Origin: Wenzhouxiangella marina
GTDB lineage: Bacteria; Pseudomonadota; Gammaproteobacteria; Xanthomonadales; Wenzhouxiangellaceae
Assembly: GCF_001187785.1 (NCBI RefSeq)
Contig: NZ_CP012154.1
Span: forward strand, 2,908,501 to 2,972,500
DNA length: 64,000 nt
Reading direction: 5' to 3'
A program made the position numbers and the translations under genes. The notes under the pieces are model-generated. The model did not search any database. It saw only the letters and a program-made list of their open reading frames with translations, and was not told where the DNA came from. The first letter of the stretch is position 1; every line of letters begins with the position of its first letter. This document shows positions 44,034-53,491 of the stretch, piece after piece.

Positions 44034-46514
44034 ATGGTCCGAATAAAGCCTTTAATAGTTTTTTCTATCCGTCTGTTTTTCCTAATTTTCGCATTAGGGC
44101 TTATCGGATTGCTAGTGGTCTGGTTGACGATCGTGCCCACACTGCCATCGGTGGACAGCCTGCGCGACGTTCGCCTGCAGGTGCCACTACGGATCTATTC
44201 GGCCGATCAGGAGCTGATGCTCGAGGTCGGCGAGCAGCGGCGGCTGCCGCTGGCCATCGACGAAATGCCCGAAACTCTCCGCCAGGCCTTCCTGGCTGCA
44301 GAGGATGATCGCTTCTACAGCCATCCCGGCATCGACTGGCGCGGAACCGCTCGCGCAGTCTGGCTCTACGGCCTGTCACTCGGCCGCGGCCGGGTGCCGG
44401 GCGGTAGCACGATCACCCAGCAGGTGGCCCGTCGATTCTTCCTGTCGACCGAGTACTCGGTGACTCGAAAACTGCGCGAAATGCTGCTCGCACTCAAGAT
44501 CGAGCGCGAACTCAGCAAGGACGAGATTTTCGAGCTGTATCTGAACAAGGAATTTCTGGGGCACCGCGCCTACGGCGTGGGTGCGGCGGCGCAAGTGTAC
44601 TACGGCAAGACCGTCGATGAGCTCAGCCTGGCCGAAATGGCGATGCTCGCCGCCCTGCCGAAGGCGCCGTCACGGGACAACCCCCTGAGCGGGCCGGAGC
44701 GCGCGATGATCCGCCGCAACTGGGTGCTGGACCGCATGCTGGAACTCGGCTATATCGACGAAGCCGCCCATGCGCAGGCCCGCGCCGAACCCAACAACGC
44801 CCGTTACCACGGCTCGGTCCAGGAGCTCGATGCCAGCTGGGTCTCTGAAATGACTCGCCAGCGCGTGGTGGACCGTCTGGGCGCAGAGGAAGCCTATTCC
44901 GGCGGCTATCGCGTCACCACCACGATCGAATCGCGCCTCCAGCGCGCCGCCGACCGGGCGGTTCGTGACGGTCTGCAGGCCTACGATCGTCGCCATGGCT
45001 GGCGCGGAGTCCAGCAGCGCATCGAAGAAGAGGCCCTGCTCGAGCCCGGCCGCATCGAAGAACGACTGGCGCAGATTCGCCCCGTCGCCGACCTGGTTCC
45101 GGCCGTCGTGATCGAGAGCACGCCAGAACTGGCCACCCTGCGACTCGACCGGGGAGAGATCGTCACGCTCGGTCCGGAGGCCGTGGCCTGGGCCCGACCC
45201 TACATCGATGTCAACACGCTCGGATCGGCGCCGGAAAGCGTGGACGCCCTGCTCCAGGCCGGGGACATCGTGCGCCTGCGGCAGGTCGACGAACAATGGC
45301 AGCTCGCGCAGGTGCCCGAAGCGCAGGCTGCACTGGTGTCCCTGGACGCAGAAACCGGGGCGATTCTCGCCCTGGTCGGCGGACTGGAATTCGGCCGCAG
45401 CCAGTTCAATCGGGTCACCCAATCCCGCCGGCAGCCCGGTTCGTCCTTCAAGCCCTTCATCTACTCGGCCGCTTTCGACCACGGCTTCAATCCCGCCTCC
45501 CTGGTCAATGACGCACCCGTCGTGGTCGACGACCCCTCGATGGAGCGCGCTTGGCGCCCGACCAATTTCAGCCAGCGCTTCCATGGGCCCACGCGCCTGC
45601 GCGAGGCCATGATCCACTCCCGAAACCTCGTCAGCGTTCGCCTGTTGATGAGCATCGGCCTGGCGCCGATCCGCAACTACCTGCCCCGCTTCGGCTTCGA
45701 GCAGGATGAGCTGCCGGCCGGGCCGTCGCTGGCCCTGGGCTCAGCCTCCCTGACACCGCTCAGCATCGCCCGGGCCTATGCGGTGTTTGCCAACGGCGGC
45801 TACTCGATCGAGCCCGAATTCATTCACCGGGTTGAAACCAGCGAGGGCGAGATGGTCTACGAGCCGAGCTGGACCCGGATCTGCCCGGACTGCCCCGAGC
45901 GCTTGCCGGCCATGACGGCCATCGAAGAGTCGGCAGAGGATACGGCCGAGACAGCAGGTCCGCGCAGGATCGACCTCGACGAAATCAGCGAAACGCTCGA
46001 ACCACCGCCGCTGGTCGGGCCAGTCGTACCCCGAGCAGCCGAGCAGGTGCTGTCTCCGCAAACCACCTGGCTGATCCGTTCCATGATGTCCGATGTGATC
46101 CGCCTCGGCACCGGTCGCCGCGCGCTGGCGCTCGGAAGGGATGACCTGGCCGGCAAGACCGGCACCACGAATGACCTGCGCGACACCTGGTTTTCGGGAT
46201 TCGGCGGCGGGGTCGTGACCACGGTCTGGCTGGGTCGTGACGACAACGAGACCCTGGGGTCCTGGGAACAGGGCGGACGCACGGCGCTTCCGCTGTGGGT
46301 CGACTTCATGGCCGTGGCCCTCGAGAATCGTCCCGAGCAGTTGCCGGAGCCCCCGGTCGGACTGGTTCAGGCGCTGATCGACCCCGACACCGGCGAGCGG
46401 GTGCGACCCGGATTTCCCGGCGCCATGACCGAATGGTTCCAGGCAGACAATCTGCCACCGATGCGTGAGTCCGAGGATCTCGAGCAGGATCTCGATCCCT
46501 ACGACATCTACTGA
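44034..46514 (+). CDS. mrcA: class A penicillin-binding protein 1A
   Basis: 826 aa. Transmembrane anchor near the N-terminus (LIVFSIRLFFLIFALGLIG). Glycosyltransferase domain with EDDRFYSHPGIDWRG and GGSTITQQVARRFFL. An OB-like insertion lies between the two catalytic domains. The transpeptidase domain has the active serine in PGSSFKPFIYSAA, the SRN motif in HSRNLVSVR, and LAGKTGTTND. It polymerises and crosslinks peptidoglycan. Divergent from pilM across a 221-bp spacer in which no clear promoter boxes could be fixed. Confidence 0.96.
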   Translation: MVRIKPLIVFSIRLFFLIFALGLIGLLVVWLTIVPTLPSVDSLRDVRLQVPLRIYSADQELMLEVGEQRRLPLAIDEMPETLRQAFLAAEDDRFYSHPGIDWRGTARAVWLYGLSLGRGRVPGGSTITQQVARRFFLSTEYSVTRKLREMLLALKIERELSKDEIFELYLNKEFLGHRAYGVGAAAQVYYGKTVDELSLAEMAMLAALPKAPSRDNPLSGPERAMIRRNWVLDRMLELGYIDEAAHAQARAEPNNARYHGSVQELDASWVSEMTRQRVVDRLGAEEAYSGGYRVTTTIESRLQRAADRAVRDGLQAYDRRHGWRGVQQRIEEEALLEPGRIEERLAQIRPVADLVPAVVIESTPELATLRLDRGEIVTLGPEAVAWARPYIDVNTLGSAPESVDALLQAGDIVRLRQVDEQWQLAQVPEAQAALVSLDAETGAILALVGGLEFGRSQFNRVTQSRRQPGSSFKPFIYSAAFDHGFNPASLVNDAPVVVDDPSMERAWRPTNFSQRFHGPTRLREAMIHSRNLVSVRLLMSIGLAPIRNYLPRFGFEQDELPAGPSLALGSASLTPLSIARAYAVFANGGYSIEPEFIHRVETSEGEMVYEPSWTRICPDCPERLPAMTAIEESAEDTAETAGPRRIDLDEISETLEPPPLVGPVVPRAAEQVLSPQTTWLIRSMMSDVIRLGTGRRALALGRDDLAGKTGTTNDLRDTWFSGFGGGVVTTVWLGRDDNETLGSWEQGGRTALPLWVDFMAVALENRPEQLPEPPVGLVQALIDPDTGERVRPGFPGAMTEWFQADNLPPMRESEDLEQDLDPYDIY

Positions 46515-46543
46515 CCAGGCCAACCCGACCGAGAGCAAGGCTC

Positions 46544-47191
46544 ATGCCCCAGCGTTCGTCCGCGCGCAGCCAGAAGCTGCGTCAGTCCATTGCCGCCGAA
46601 GCGGCACGCATCATGGCCACGGAAGGTCAGCGCAGCTACCTGCTCGCCAAACAGAAGGCCGCCGAGCGCCTCGGCGCCTCGACGCGCAACGGGCTGCCCT
46701 CGAACGCCGAAGTGGAGGATGAGCTCAAGACCTGGCAGCAGCTCTACGGCGGCGAGGAACTGAAAGAGGCGCTGGAGAATCTCCGTCGCGAAGCCGCCGC
46801 TGCCATGCGCTTCCTCGATGATTTTCGGCCACGGCTGGTGGGCCCGGTGGCCGAAGGCACGGCCGACCAGTTCTCCCGCGTCTGCCTTCAGGTCTTCAGC
46901 GATGACCCGGATGCCGTGGTCCGATACCTGATGGAGAACCACATCGCCTTCGACCAGGAACGGCGCCGGGTCCGCTGGCATGATGGCAAGCCCAGAACCG
47001 TCGACGTACTGGTCGTGGACCGGCGGGGAACGCTGGTCGAGATGATGCTGATGATCGGTCGGGATGCGCTGCAGCCGCTGCCCAGCCCGATCGACGGGCG
47101 CCCGCAGCTACGCCTGGCCCTGAGCGAGGTGGAAGCGTTGCTCAAGCCGTCCGGGATGCCTCCGATGCCACCGCCTCGAGGCGGCCATTGA
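46544..47191 (+). CDS. conserved hypothetical protein, nucleotidyltransferase-like
   Basis: 215 aa, 29 bp downstream of the PBP1A gene. The N-terminal half is helical (RIMATEGQRSYLLAKQKAAERLG). The central LDDFRPRLVGPVAEGTADQFSRVCLQVFSDDPDAVVRYL resembles the nucleotidyltransferase-type core of a conserved gammaproteobacterial family, but no catalytic G-S plus D-x-D pair is clear. It ends in a Pro/Met-rich tail. The last 50 bases overlap the gene on the opposite strand. Function unknown. Confidence 0.75.
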   Translation: MPQRSSARSQKLRQSIAAEAARIMATEGQRSYLLAKQKAAERLGASTRNGLPSNAEVEDELKTWQQLYGGEELKEALENLRREAAAAMRFLDDFRPRLVGPVAEGTADQFSRVCLQVFSDDPDAVVRYLMENHIAFDQERRRVRWHDGKPRTVDVLVVDRRGTLVEMMLMIGRDALQPLPSPIDGRPQLRLALSEVEALLKPSGMPPMPPPRGGH

Positions 47192-47384
47192 GCGCCTGAA
47201 CCAGCATCTGCCGCTCCAGCAGCGCCGAGGCCCGCGTCGGCTCCTTGATCGGTAGACGAACATCACCGAGCAGGCGGATGTTGAACTGCCAGCCTTCGCC
47301 CTGCTCGGCCTCGAACACGGCCGAAATCAGCACGACCTTGTCCAGGCACAAGGTGAAGCCCTGCAGATCGTAGGTCCGGCTCAT
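47142..47384 (-). CDS. small conserved-looking hypothetical protein
   Basis: 80 aa. Starts inside the stop of the upstream DUF4389 gene (ATGA at 47381-47384), which supports translation. The beta-rich first half (YDLQGFTLCLDKVVLISAVFE, then WQFNIRLLGDVRLPI) and a helical C-terminus (SALLERQMLVQALNGRLEAV) look like a genuine small domain. It overlaps the neighbouring convergent gene by 50 bases. No known family recognised. Confidence 0.6.
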   Translation of the reverse strand: MSRTYDLQGFTLCLDKVVLISAVFEAEQGEGWQFNIRLLGDVRLPIKEPTRASALLERQMLVQALNGRLEAVASEASRTA

Positions 47385-48064
47385 GAACCGGACTCGCCAC
47401 CGCCGGCCTGACCGGAGTCACCATCGGCTCCCTCACCTGGCCTGGCGCTGGTCTTTTTCGACGCTGCCTTTTTCCTGCTGGAAGTTTTCCTGGCCGTCTT
47501 CTTCTTGGCCGTCTTCTTCTTGGCCGTCTTCTTCTTGCCGGCCGTCTTCTTGCCGGCCGTCTTCTTGCCGGCCGTCTTCTTGCTGGCTTTCGTCTTCGGC
47601 GAGGCCTTCTTCGAGGCAGATCCCGCAGCGGCTGACTGCTTTTCGCTCGAGCGCTCTCCCCCGGCCTTGCCGGCGCTCGACTCGTCGCTCGCCGCTCGGC
47701 TCGATCGTACTTTCGATTCGCTTGCTGACGATGCAGCCCTGGCACCAGGCGCCGGCGCTGCCGCAGAGGGCATTCTCGCCGGATGATCGCTGGGACAATC
47801 GAGATCCTCGAAGGGGAACGGGCGTCGCTCGGCGCCCCCGGTGAGGTAGCGCGCCGTCTGCGAGAACCAGGCAGCGAGGGTATCGCCGAACTCGGTCACC
47901 CCCTCCGTGCGCTCGCCGGTGAACAGCCGCATGACCCAGCCCGCCAGACTGACCACCATCAGCAGTGGTGTCGCGATCGCCAGCAGCAGGTAGAACAGCA
48001 GCATCACCGGCAAGCGGGCCCAGGTGTCGGTGTTGCTCAAGGCCTCACGCGTACGGTCGTTCAT
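47381..48064 (-). CDS. DUF4389 membrane protein with histone H1-like lysine-rich tail
   Basis: 227 aa from ATG 48064 (GGAGTGG upstream). The N-terminal about 85 residues fit DUF4389: LPVMLLFYLLLAIATPLLMVV and GVTEFGDTLAAWFSQTARYLTGGAERRPFPF, with one or two membrane segments. A Ser/Ala linker then leads to a tail of KKTAGKK, KKTAKKK and similar units, like AlgP or histone H1 mimics. The tail repeats come from six 15-bp tandem copies (47491-47580). DUF4389 proteins end without such a tail in the form I know, so this may be a fusion or expansion. A membrane-bound nucleic-acid tether is possible but unproven. Confidence 0.85.
   Translation of the reverse strand: MNDRTREALSNTDTWARLPVMLLFYLLLAIATPLLMVVSLAGWVMRLFTGERTEGVTEFGDTLAAWFSQTARYLTGGAERRPFPFEDLDCPSDHPARMPSAAAPAPGARAASSASESKVRSSRAASDESSAGKAGGERSSEKQSAAAGSASKKASPKTKASKKTAGKKTAGKKTAGKKKTAKKKTAKKKTARKTSSRKKAASKKTSARPGEGADGDSGQAGGGESGS
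47491..47580 (-). repeat. six 15-bp tandem repeats encoding the lysine-rich tail
   Basis: Three copies of one 15-bp word (47491-47535) and three of a variant (47536-47580) lie head to tail in frame. On the coding strand each gives five residues of Lys, Thr, Ala and Gly. Copy number probably varies between strains by slippage. Not a CRISPR, as there are no spacers. Confidence 0.92.
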
Positions 48065-48196
48065 GGAAACCACTCCAGTCGGCTCGAAGTTCGGCCCCAT
48101 CATCACCAAAGCCAGCCGGGCGTGCAAGCCCGTTCAGGCAAGCCGCATGCGACCGGAGTATGCTGAAACAAGGTACGGCTTCGACAGGGTGGATGA

Positions 48197-48835
48197 ATGA
48201 AATTTCCCGGACAAGCAATGATCCTCACCGCCGCGCTGGTTCTGCTGGCCGGCTGCAGCACGACCACGCCGCGCTACGGCTACGACGGGGTCTACGGCGA
48301 CGGCTCGGTCCAGCCAGCCTGGTCCGCGGCAGGCTATTCCGCGCTCTATCCCTACTGGTCCCTGGACCATTTCTACTTCAGCCGCTATTACCTGCCCTAC
48401 TCGGTGGTCGTGCACGCCTACGATCCCTGGCTGTACCCCTACTCGGCCTGGTACTGGGGTTACCCCTACACCCACCCGCGATTCTTCTCCCTGAGCTGGC
48501 GCTGGGCATATGACTACCGTGCGCCCTGGGACCGTCACCGGGTCTGGCGACCATCACCGAACGAGCCCCTGTTCGACTACCGTGATCGGCGAATGAGCGA
48601 TGGCCAGGGCCTGTCGAGACCGCGAGGCAGCTTCCCCCCGGACCGGATCGAACGCTTCGAGCGACAGCGGGCCCAGCGTGATTCGGGCGGTTCGCTGATG
48701 GGTCAGTCGCCGCCACCGCGGCGCAGTTCGCCGCCTCCTGTCAATCGGCGAGCGCCACCGACCACGAACCGCCCCAGCGTCCCGAACCGACGCCCTTCCC
48801 GCGCACCCGAACGGATCCGGGAACAGCCGCCCTGA
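48197..48835 (+). CDS. aromatic-rich lipoprotein of unknown function
   Basis: 212 aa. Lipobox VLLAGC. Residues about 25-115 are extraordinarily rich in Tyr, Trp and Pro (SALYPYWSLDHFYFSRYYLP, YPYSAWYWGYPYTHPRFF). The C-terminal third is Arg/Pro/Ser-rich and probably disordered (SPPPRRSSPPP-like). Such two-part lipoproteins with a Tyr-rich domain are known in Proteobacteria, without an assigned role. It is transcribed toward mnmG. Confidence 0.8.
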   Translation: MKFPGQAMILTAALVLLAGCSTTTPRYGYDGVYGDGSVQPAWSAAGYSALYPYWSLDHFYFSRYYLPYSVVVHAYDPWLYPYSAWYWGYPYTHPRFFSLSWRWAYDYRAPWDRHRVWRPSPNEPLFDYRDRRMSDGQGLSRPRGSFPPDRIERFERQRAQRDSGGSLMGQSPPPRRSSPPPVNRRAPPTTNRPSVPNRRPSRAPERIREQPP

Positions 48836-48907
48836 GCCTGGGCCGAAAATTCGGTAAACTGCTGAGTTGACTGAAAGAAACACCCCGATCCGGGGATGGA
48901 GCATCGG

Positions 48908-50788
48908 ATGGCCAAGGCCACCAACTACGAGGTCATCGTCATCGGCGGTGGCCACGCCGGCACGGAAGCCGCTCTGGCCGCGGCGCGGGCCGGTGCGCGC
49001 ACCCTGCTCGTTACCCATGCGATCGACACGATCGGTCAGATGAGCTGCAACCCGGCCATCGGCGGCATCGGCAAGGGCCATCTGGTGCGGGAAATCGACG
49101 CCCTGGGAGGGGCCATGGGCCAGGCCGCCGATGCGGCCGGCATCCAGTGGCGAACCCTCAACGCGCGGAAGGGACCGGCGGTTCGGGCGACTCGCGCCCA
49201 GTGCGACCGAGCGCTCTATCGATCGGCCATCCGACGCCTCGTCGAACATCAGGCAGGCTTGCAACTGTTCCAGCAGGCCGTCGACGACCTGATCGTCGAG
49301 AATGGCCGCGTCTGCGGCGTGCGCACCGCCATGGGCCTGGATTTCCGGGCACCCTGCGTCGTGCTGACCACGGGCACCTTTCTCGGTGGCCGAATCCATA
49401 TCGGCACCCGCAACCAGGCCGGAGGACGTGCCGGTGATGCACCCGCCAACGCGCTGGCCGCTCGTCTTCGCGAACTTCCCCTGACCGTGGGCCGACTGAA
49501 GACCGGCACGCCCCCACGCCTCGATGGACGCAGCATGGACTTCGAGCAGCTCGAAGCGCAGCCGGGTGACGAACCGCGGCCCGTGTTCTCCAGCCTGAGC
49601 ACGCCGGCAGATCACCCGCGGCAGGTCTGCTGCTTCATCACTCGCACCAACGAGAGGACCCACGAAATCATCCGTTCCGGCCTCGATCGATCGCCGATGT
49701 ACACGGGCGCCATCGAAGGCTCGGGGCCGCGCTACTGCCCCTCGATCGAAGACAAGGTGGTCCGCTTTGCCGACAAGAGCTCGCACCAGATCTTCCTCGA
49801 ACCCGAGGGGCTGGAGAGCAGCGAGTGGTATCCGAACGGCATTTCGACCAGCCTGCCCTTCGAGCTGCAGCTGGAGTTCGTGCATTCCATCCCGGGTCTC
49901 GAGAACGCCCACGTCACCCGACCCGGCTACGCCATCGAATACGACTTCTTCGACCCGCGCGACCTGCTGCCCAGCCTGGAATCCCGCCACCTGCCCGGCC
50001 TGTTCATGGCCGGCCAGATCAACGGCACGACGGGCTATGAAGAAGCCGGCGCCCAGGGCCTGATCGCCGGCCTGAACGCCGCCCGGCAGGCGCAGGAGCA
50101 ACAGGCCTGGGTGCCGCGCCGGGATGAGGCCTACCTGGGCGTCATGATCGACGACCTGGTGACCCAGGGCGCGCCCGAGCCGTACCGCATGTTCACCAGT
50201 CGGGCCGAGTTCCGACTCCAGCTGCGCGAAGACAACGCCGATCTGCGCCTGACCGAACGCGGTCGGGAGCTTGGCCTGATCGATGACCGTCGCTGGCAGG
50301 CCTTCGTCGAACGACGCGAAGCGATCGACGCCGAGGCCGCGCGCCTCGCCGCGCTGCGCATCGGCCACCAGTCCGAACTCGGCCAGCGTCTTCGCGACGG
50401 CCTGGGCATTCCGCTGAAGAAGGACACCACGGCCGAAGAATTGCTACGACGGCCGGAGATCGACTACCCCACCTTGATGCAGATCGAGGGCATCGGCCCC
50501 GGCGTCGATCGCCCGGACGTCGCCGAGCAGGTCGGCATCCGCATTCGCTACGCGGGCTACCTGGAGCGTCAGCAGACCGAAATCGAACGGCAACGCAAGG
50601 CCGCCGGGGAATCCATCCCGGAAGATTTCGACTTCCGTGTGGTGCACGGCCTGTCGGCCGAACTGACAGAGAAGCTCGAGCGCATCCGCCCACCGAGCAT
50701 CGATCAGGCGCAGCGCATCCCCGGCATGACGCCGGCGGCCATCTCACAACTGCTGGTCTACCTCAAGCGGCACCGCTCGGCAGCCTGA
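48908..50788 (+). CDS. mnmG: tRNA uridine-5-carboxymethylaminomethyl modification enzyme MnmG
   Basis: 626 aa from ATG 48908, where GGAG is 6 bases upstream; ATG 48896 lacks one. FAD-binding [21 protein letters not shown], then [74 protein letters not shown] and the C-terminal [21 protein letters not shown]. It acts with MnmE on wobble uridines. In many gammaproteobacteria rsmG and parAB follow; here they do not. Confidence 0.98.
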   Translation: MAKATNYEVIVIGGGHAGTEAALAAARAGARTLLVTHAIDTIGQMSCNPAIGGIGKGHLVREIDALGGAMGQAADAAGIQWRTLNARKGPAVRATRAQCDRALYRSAIRRLVEHQAGLQLFQQAVDDLIVENGRVCGVRTAMGLDFRAPCVVLTTGTFLGGRIHIGTRNQAGGRAGDAPANALAARLRELPLTVGRLKTGTPPRLDGRSMDFEQLEAQPGDEPRPVFSSLSTPADHPRQVCCFITRTNERTHEIIRSGLDRSPMYTGAIEGSGPRYCPSIEDKVVRFADKSSHQIFLEPEGLESSEWYPNGISTSLPFELQLEFVHSIPGLENAHVTRPGYAIEYDFFDPRDLLPSLESRHLPGLFMAGQINGTTGYEEAGAQGLIAGLNAARQAQEQQAWVPRRDEAYLGVMIDDLVTQGAPEPYRMFTSRAEFRLQLREDNADLRLTERGRELGLIDDRRWQAFVERREAIDAEAARLAALRIGHQSELGQRLRDGLGIPLKKDTTAEELLRRPEIDYPTLMQIEGIGPGVDRPDVAEQVGIRIRYAGYLERQQTEIERQRKAAGESIPEDFDFRVVHGLSAELTEKLERIRPPSIDQAQRIPGMTPAAISQLLVYLKRHRSAA

Positions 50789-50992
50789 ACCCGCCGTCCG
50801 CAGGCCCTGATCTGGACATCTGCCGTACTGATCGTCGCAATTCGCGATCGGAACCATTCGTGATTCCCCCGGCGGAAATGGTGCTTTAGCAGTTCAAGAC
50901 TGGAGCCGCATTGCCTCCGCGGGAGAACGTCCCGGGCACGTCGACCACTTACCTCGAGAAGCGCATCGGCGTCGTGAAGCGCCCTCCGTACT

Positions 50993-52396
50993 TCAGCGTT
51001 CGACGGTGTCCCGGTTCGCTTCCCAGGCCTCACGGTCGATCTCGAGATCAGGGAACTTGTCCGGGTCGAAGACCGGCACGTGTCCGGCCCTGGACTGTTC
51101 GTCGTAGTCGCGCATCAGGCGGAAGCAGACCTTCAGCATCAGGATCAACGCACCCAGGTTCACCAATGCCAGCAGCGCCATCGTCAGATCGGCAAAGCTG
51201 AAGATCGTGCTCAGGTCCTGCACCGAGCCCCAGAGGATCAGCAGCAGCATCAACACCCGGAAGATGATGAACAGCCAGGGATTGTCCGGGTCCATCCACT
51301 GGGTCGCGTTCTCGCCCAGGTAGAAGTTGTAGAGGATCGAGCTGAACACGAACAGCAGCAGGATCACGCTGACGAAGGTCTCTCCGTGCGGCCCGACGTG
51401 CTCGGCCAGGGCCAGCTGGGTCAGCACCACGCCGTCCTCGCTGCCAGCGGTCAGGCCGGATAGCAGAATGATCAGTGCCGTGGCCGTACAGATGACTGCA
51501 GTGTCGATGAACACGCTGAAGCTCTGCACGATGCCTTGGTGCACAGGGTGCGGAACCGTGGCGACGGCGGCGACGTTCGGCGCGCTGCCCAGGCCGGCCT
51601 CGTTCGAGAACAGGCCGCGTCGAACGCCCATCATGATGACCGCACCGATGCCGCCGGCCACCGCCGGCGTCGGCGCAAAGGCCTCGACCACGATGCGCTC
51701 GAGCACGCCAGGCACCTGACCCAGGTTGGTACCGATGACGTAGAGCGCGATCAGCACGTAGAGAATCGCCATGATCGGCACGATGATCTCGGTCACCCGG
51801 GAGATCCGCTGCACGCCGCCGAAGATGGTCAGGGCGATGACAACGGTCAGCGCGATGCCCGTGGTCAGGGGCGGCACGCCGAAGGCCTGCTCCAGCGAGG
51901 ACGAGGCCGTGAAGCTCTGCAGGGCCACGAAAGCCAGGCCGAAGGTGCCGAGCAGCAGCAGGGTGAACACCATGCCCCAGCCGCGCGAGCCCAGGCCGCG
52001 CTCGATGTAGTGCATCGGCCCCCCTCTGAAGGTGGCCGTGCGATTGTCGCGGGTCTTGTAGGCCTGCGCCAGCGTGCACTCGAAGAAGCTCGTGGCCATG
52101 CCGATCAGGCCGACCACCCACATCCAGAAGATGGCCCCGGGCCCACCCAGGGTGATGGCCACGGCCACGCCGGCGATGTTGCCTGCGCCCACGCGACCGG
52201 CCACGCTCAGGGTCAGGGCCTGGAACGAGGACACCTGTCCGGGATGGTGCTTGAAGGCATCGCCGAGGACGCGAAACATCTCGATGAAGTAGCGCAGCTG
52301 GACGAAGCGCGAGCCGACGGTGAAGACCAGTCCGATCGCGATCAGCACCACGACCAGCACATAGGACCAGAGAAAATCGGTAACGGTAGCGAGCAT
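50993..52396 (-). CDS. alanine/glycine:cation symporter (AGCS family)
   Basis: 467 aa, about eleven transmembrane segments. Typical AGCS features: SVAGRVGAGNIAGVAVAITLGGPGAIFWMWVVG near TM2-3, GMATSFFECTLAQAYK, and RRGLFSNEAGLGSAPN. It imports alanine or glycine with sodium or protons. It is convergent with mnmG across 204 bp and lies 7 bp behind the hydrolase gene, on the same strand. Confidence 0.95.
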   Translation of the reverse strand: MLATVTDFLWSYVLVVVLIAIGLVFTVGSRFVQLRYFIEMFRVLGDAFKHHPGQVSSFQALTLSVAGRVGAGNIAGVAVAITLGGPGAIFWMWVVGLIGMATSFFECTLAQAYKTRDNRTATFRGGPMHYIERGLGSRGWGMVFTLLLLGTFGLAFVALQSFTASSSLEQAFGVPPLTTGIALTVVIALTIFGGVQRISRVTEIIVPIMAILYVLIALYVIGTNLGQVPGVLERIVVEAFAPTPAVAGGIGAVIMMGVRRGLFSNEAGLGSAPNVAAVATVPHPVHQGIVQSFSVFIDTAVICTATALIILLSGLTAGSEDGVVLTQLALAEHVGPHGETFVSVILLLFVFSSILYNFYLGENATQWMDPDNPWLFIIFRVLMLLLILWGSVQDLSTIFSFADLTMALLALVNLGALILMLKVCFRLMRDYDEQSRAGHVPVFDPDKFPDLEIDREAWEANRDTVER

Positions 52397-52403
52397 ACGG
52401 TGT

Positions 52404-53432
52404 TCAGTCCCTTTCGAGCCTGGGCTGGGACGATTCCTCTCCGAGCAGCCGTTGGAAGAAGGCCGTGCGCTCCGACTCGGTCACACGGCGGGGGGTAGTG
52501 TAACGTGCACGCGATTCCGGGTCGTCCGGATCCAGCTCGATGCCCCAGAGCGGGCGCTGGCTGGCCGGGTCGATGGCGTAGCGGAAATCGCCGACGAACC
52601 AGCGCCCGTCGCGATCGTAGTCCGGATAGCGGAAAAGCCAGCGCGACGAAAAGTGTTCGAAGCGGTCGAGGTCGCGCTCGAGACGACTGTCGGCGTCGAG
52701 CCGCGGCCGCTCGAAGCGACGCACGGACCCACCCTCCCAGATCCGTTCACCCTCCCCCGGCAGCATGCGCAAGGCGGCCAGATGGTAGCGCTCGCCATCG
52801 TCGACCAGGCCGCGCCAGAGCACGAGGTTGGCGAAGGCGGGCTTGGCGACGAGGCGCTCGACCCGAAGCCCCTGCTGATCGGCCCAGACCTGCAAGCGCT
52901 CCTCGGCTCGATGATTCTGCAGTCCGCCGAGACCGAGATAGGCCAGGCCCCAGACCCAGGCAGCAATCAATGCCCAGCGACGGCGACGCCAAAGAAACAG
53001 CGCCAGCAGAACGGCCAGGGGTCCGGAAAACAGCGGATCGATGACGCTGATCCAGTTCCAGGCGAAGCGCGTCTCGGCCAGGGGCCAGAGCAAGTAAGTC
53101 CCGTAGGAGGTGCAGGCATCGAGCAGGCCGTGCGAAGCGTAGCCCAGGGTGGCCCAGAGATAGAGCAGGCCGAAATCCACGCGCTTTCGTAACAATGGCC
53201 ACAACACCAGCGCCACGATCAGCCCGCCGATCGGGATGAAGAACAGCGAGTGGGTGAAGTGGCGGTGATACTCGATCGACAGCAGGGTGTCGGTCGAGGA
53301 CCGGATCAACACGTCCAGATCGGGTGCCATGCCGCCGATCCAGCCCACCGCCGCCGCCAGACGCAGACGCTCCCGCCGCGCCGCGGGCAGTGCCCAGAGG
53401 CTGCCGACCACACCCTGGGTCACTGGATCCAG
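52404..53432 (-). CDS. membrane-bound metal-dependent hydrolase, YdjM/DUF457 type
   Basis: 342 aa. The family begins MDPVTQG; here DPVTQGVVG is preceded by CTG at 53432 with GGAGG 6 bases upstream, so a CTG start is likely (53423 GTG is too far). The N-terminal half has transmembrane helices and histidine/aspartate clusters: GGMAPDLDVL, YHRHFTHSLFF, LGYASHGLLDACTSYG. The C-terminal half is soluble and Arg-rich. Function in the family is unclear; some members are linked to DNA-damage response. Confidence 0.88.
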   Translation of the reverse strand: MDPVTQGVVGSLWALPAARRERLRLAAAVGWIGGMAPDLDVLIRSSTDTLLSIEYHRHFTHSLFFIPIGGLIVALVLWPLLRKRVDFGLLYLWATLGYASHGLLDACTSYGTYLLWPLAETRFAWNWISVIDPLFSGPLAVLLALFLWRRRRWALIAAWVWGLAYLGLGGLQNHRAEERLQVWADQQGLRVERLVAKPAFANLVLWRGLVDDGERYHLAALRMLPGEGERIWEGGSVRRFERPRLDADSRLERDLDRFEHFSSRWLFRYPDYDRDGRWFVGDFRYAIDPASQRPLWGIELDPDDPESRARYTTPRRVTESERTAFFQRLLGEESSQPRLERD

Positions 53433-53491
53433 AAGGCACCTCCGATCGAGTATGCTCCCCGCTGATTCGCTTCGGACAGGAACGCACCGCG

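Noticed and set aside
47491-47580. CRISPR-like repeat array
   Set aside because: Fifteen-base units without spacers, in frame inside a gene; codes for a Lys-rich tail.
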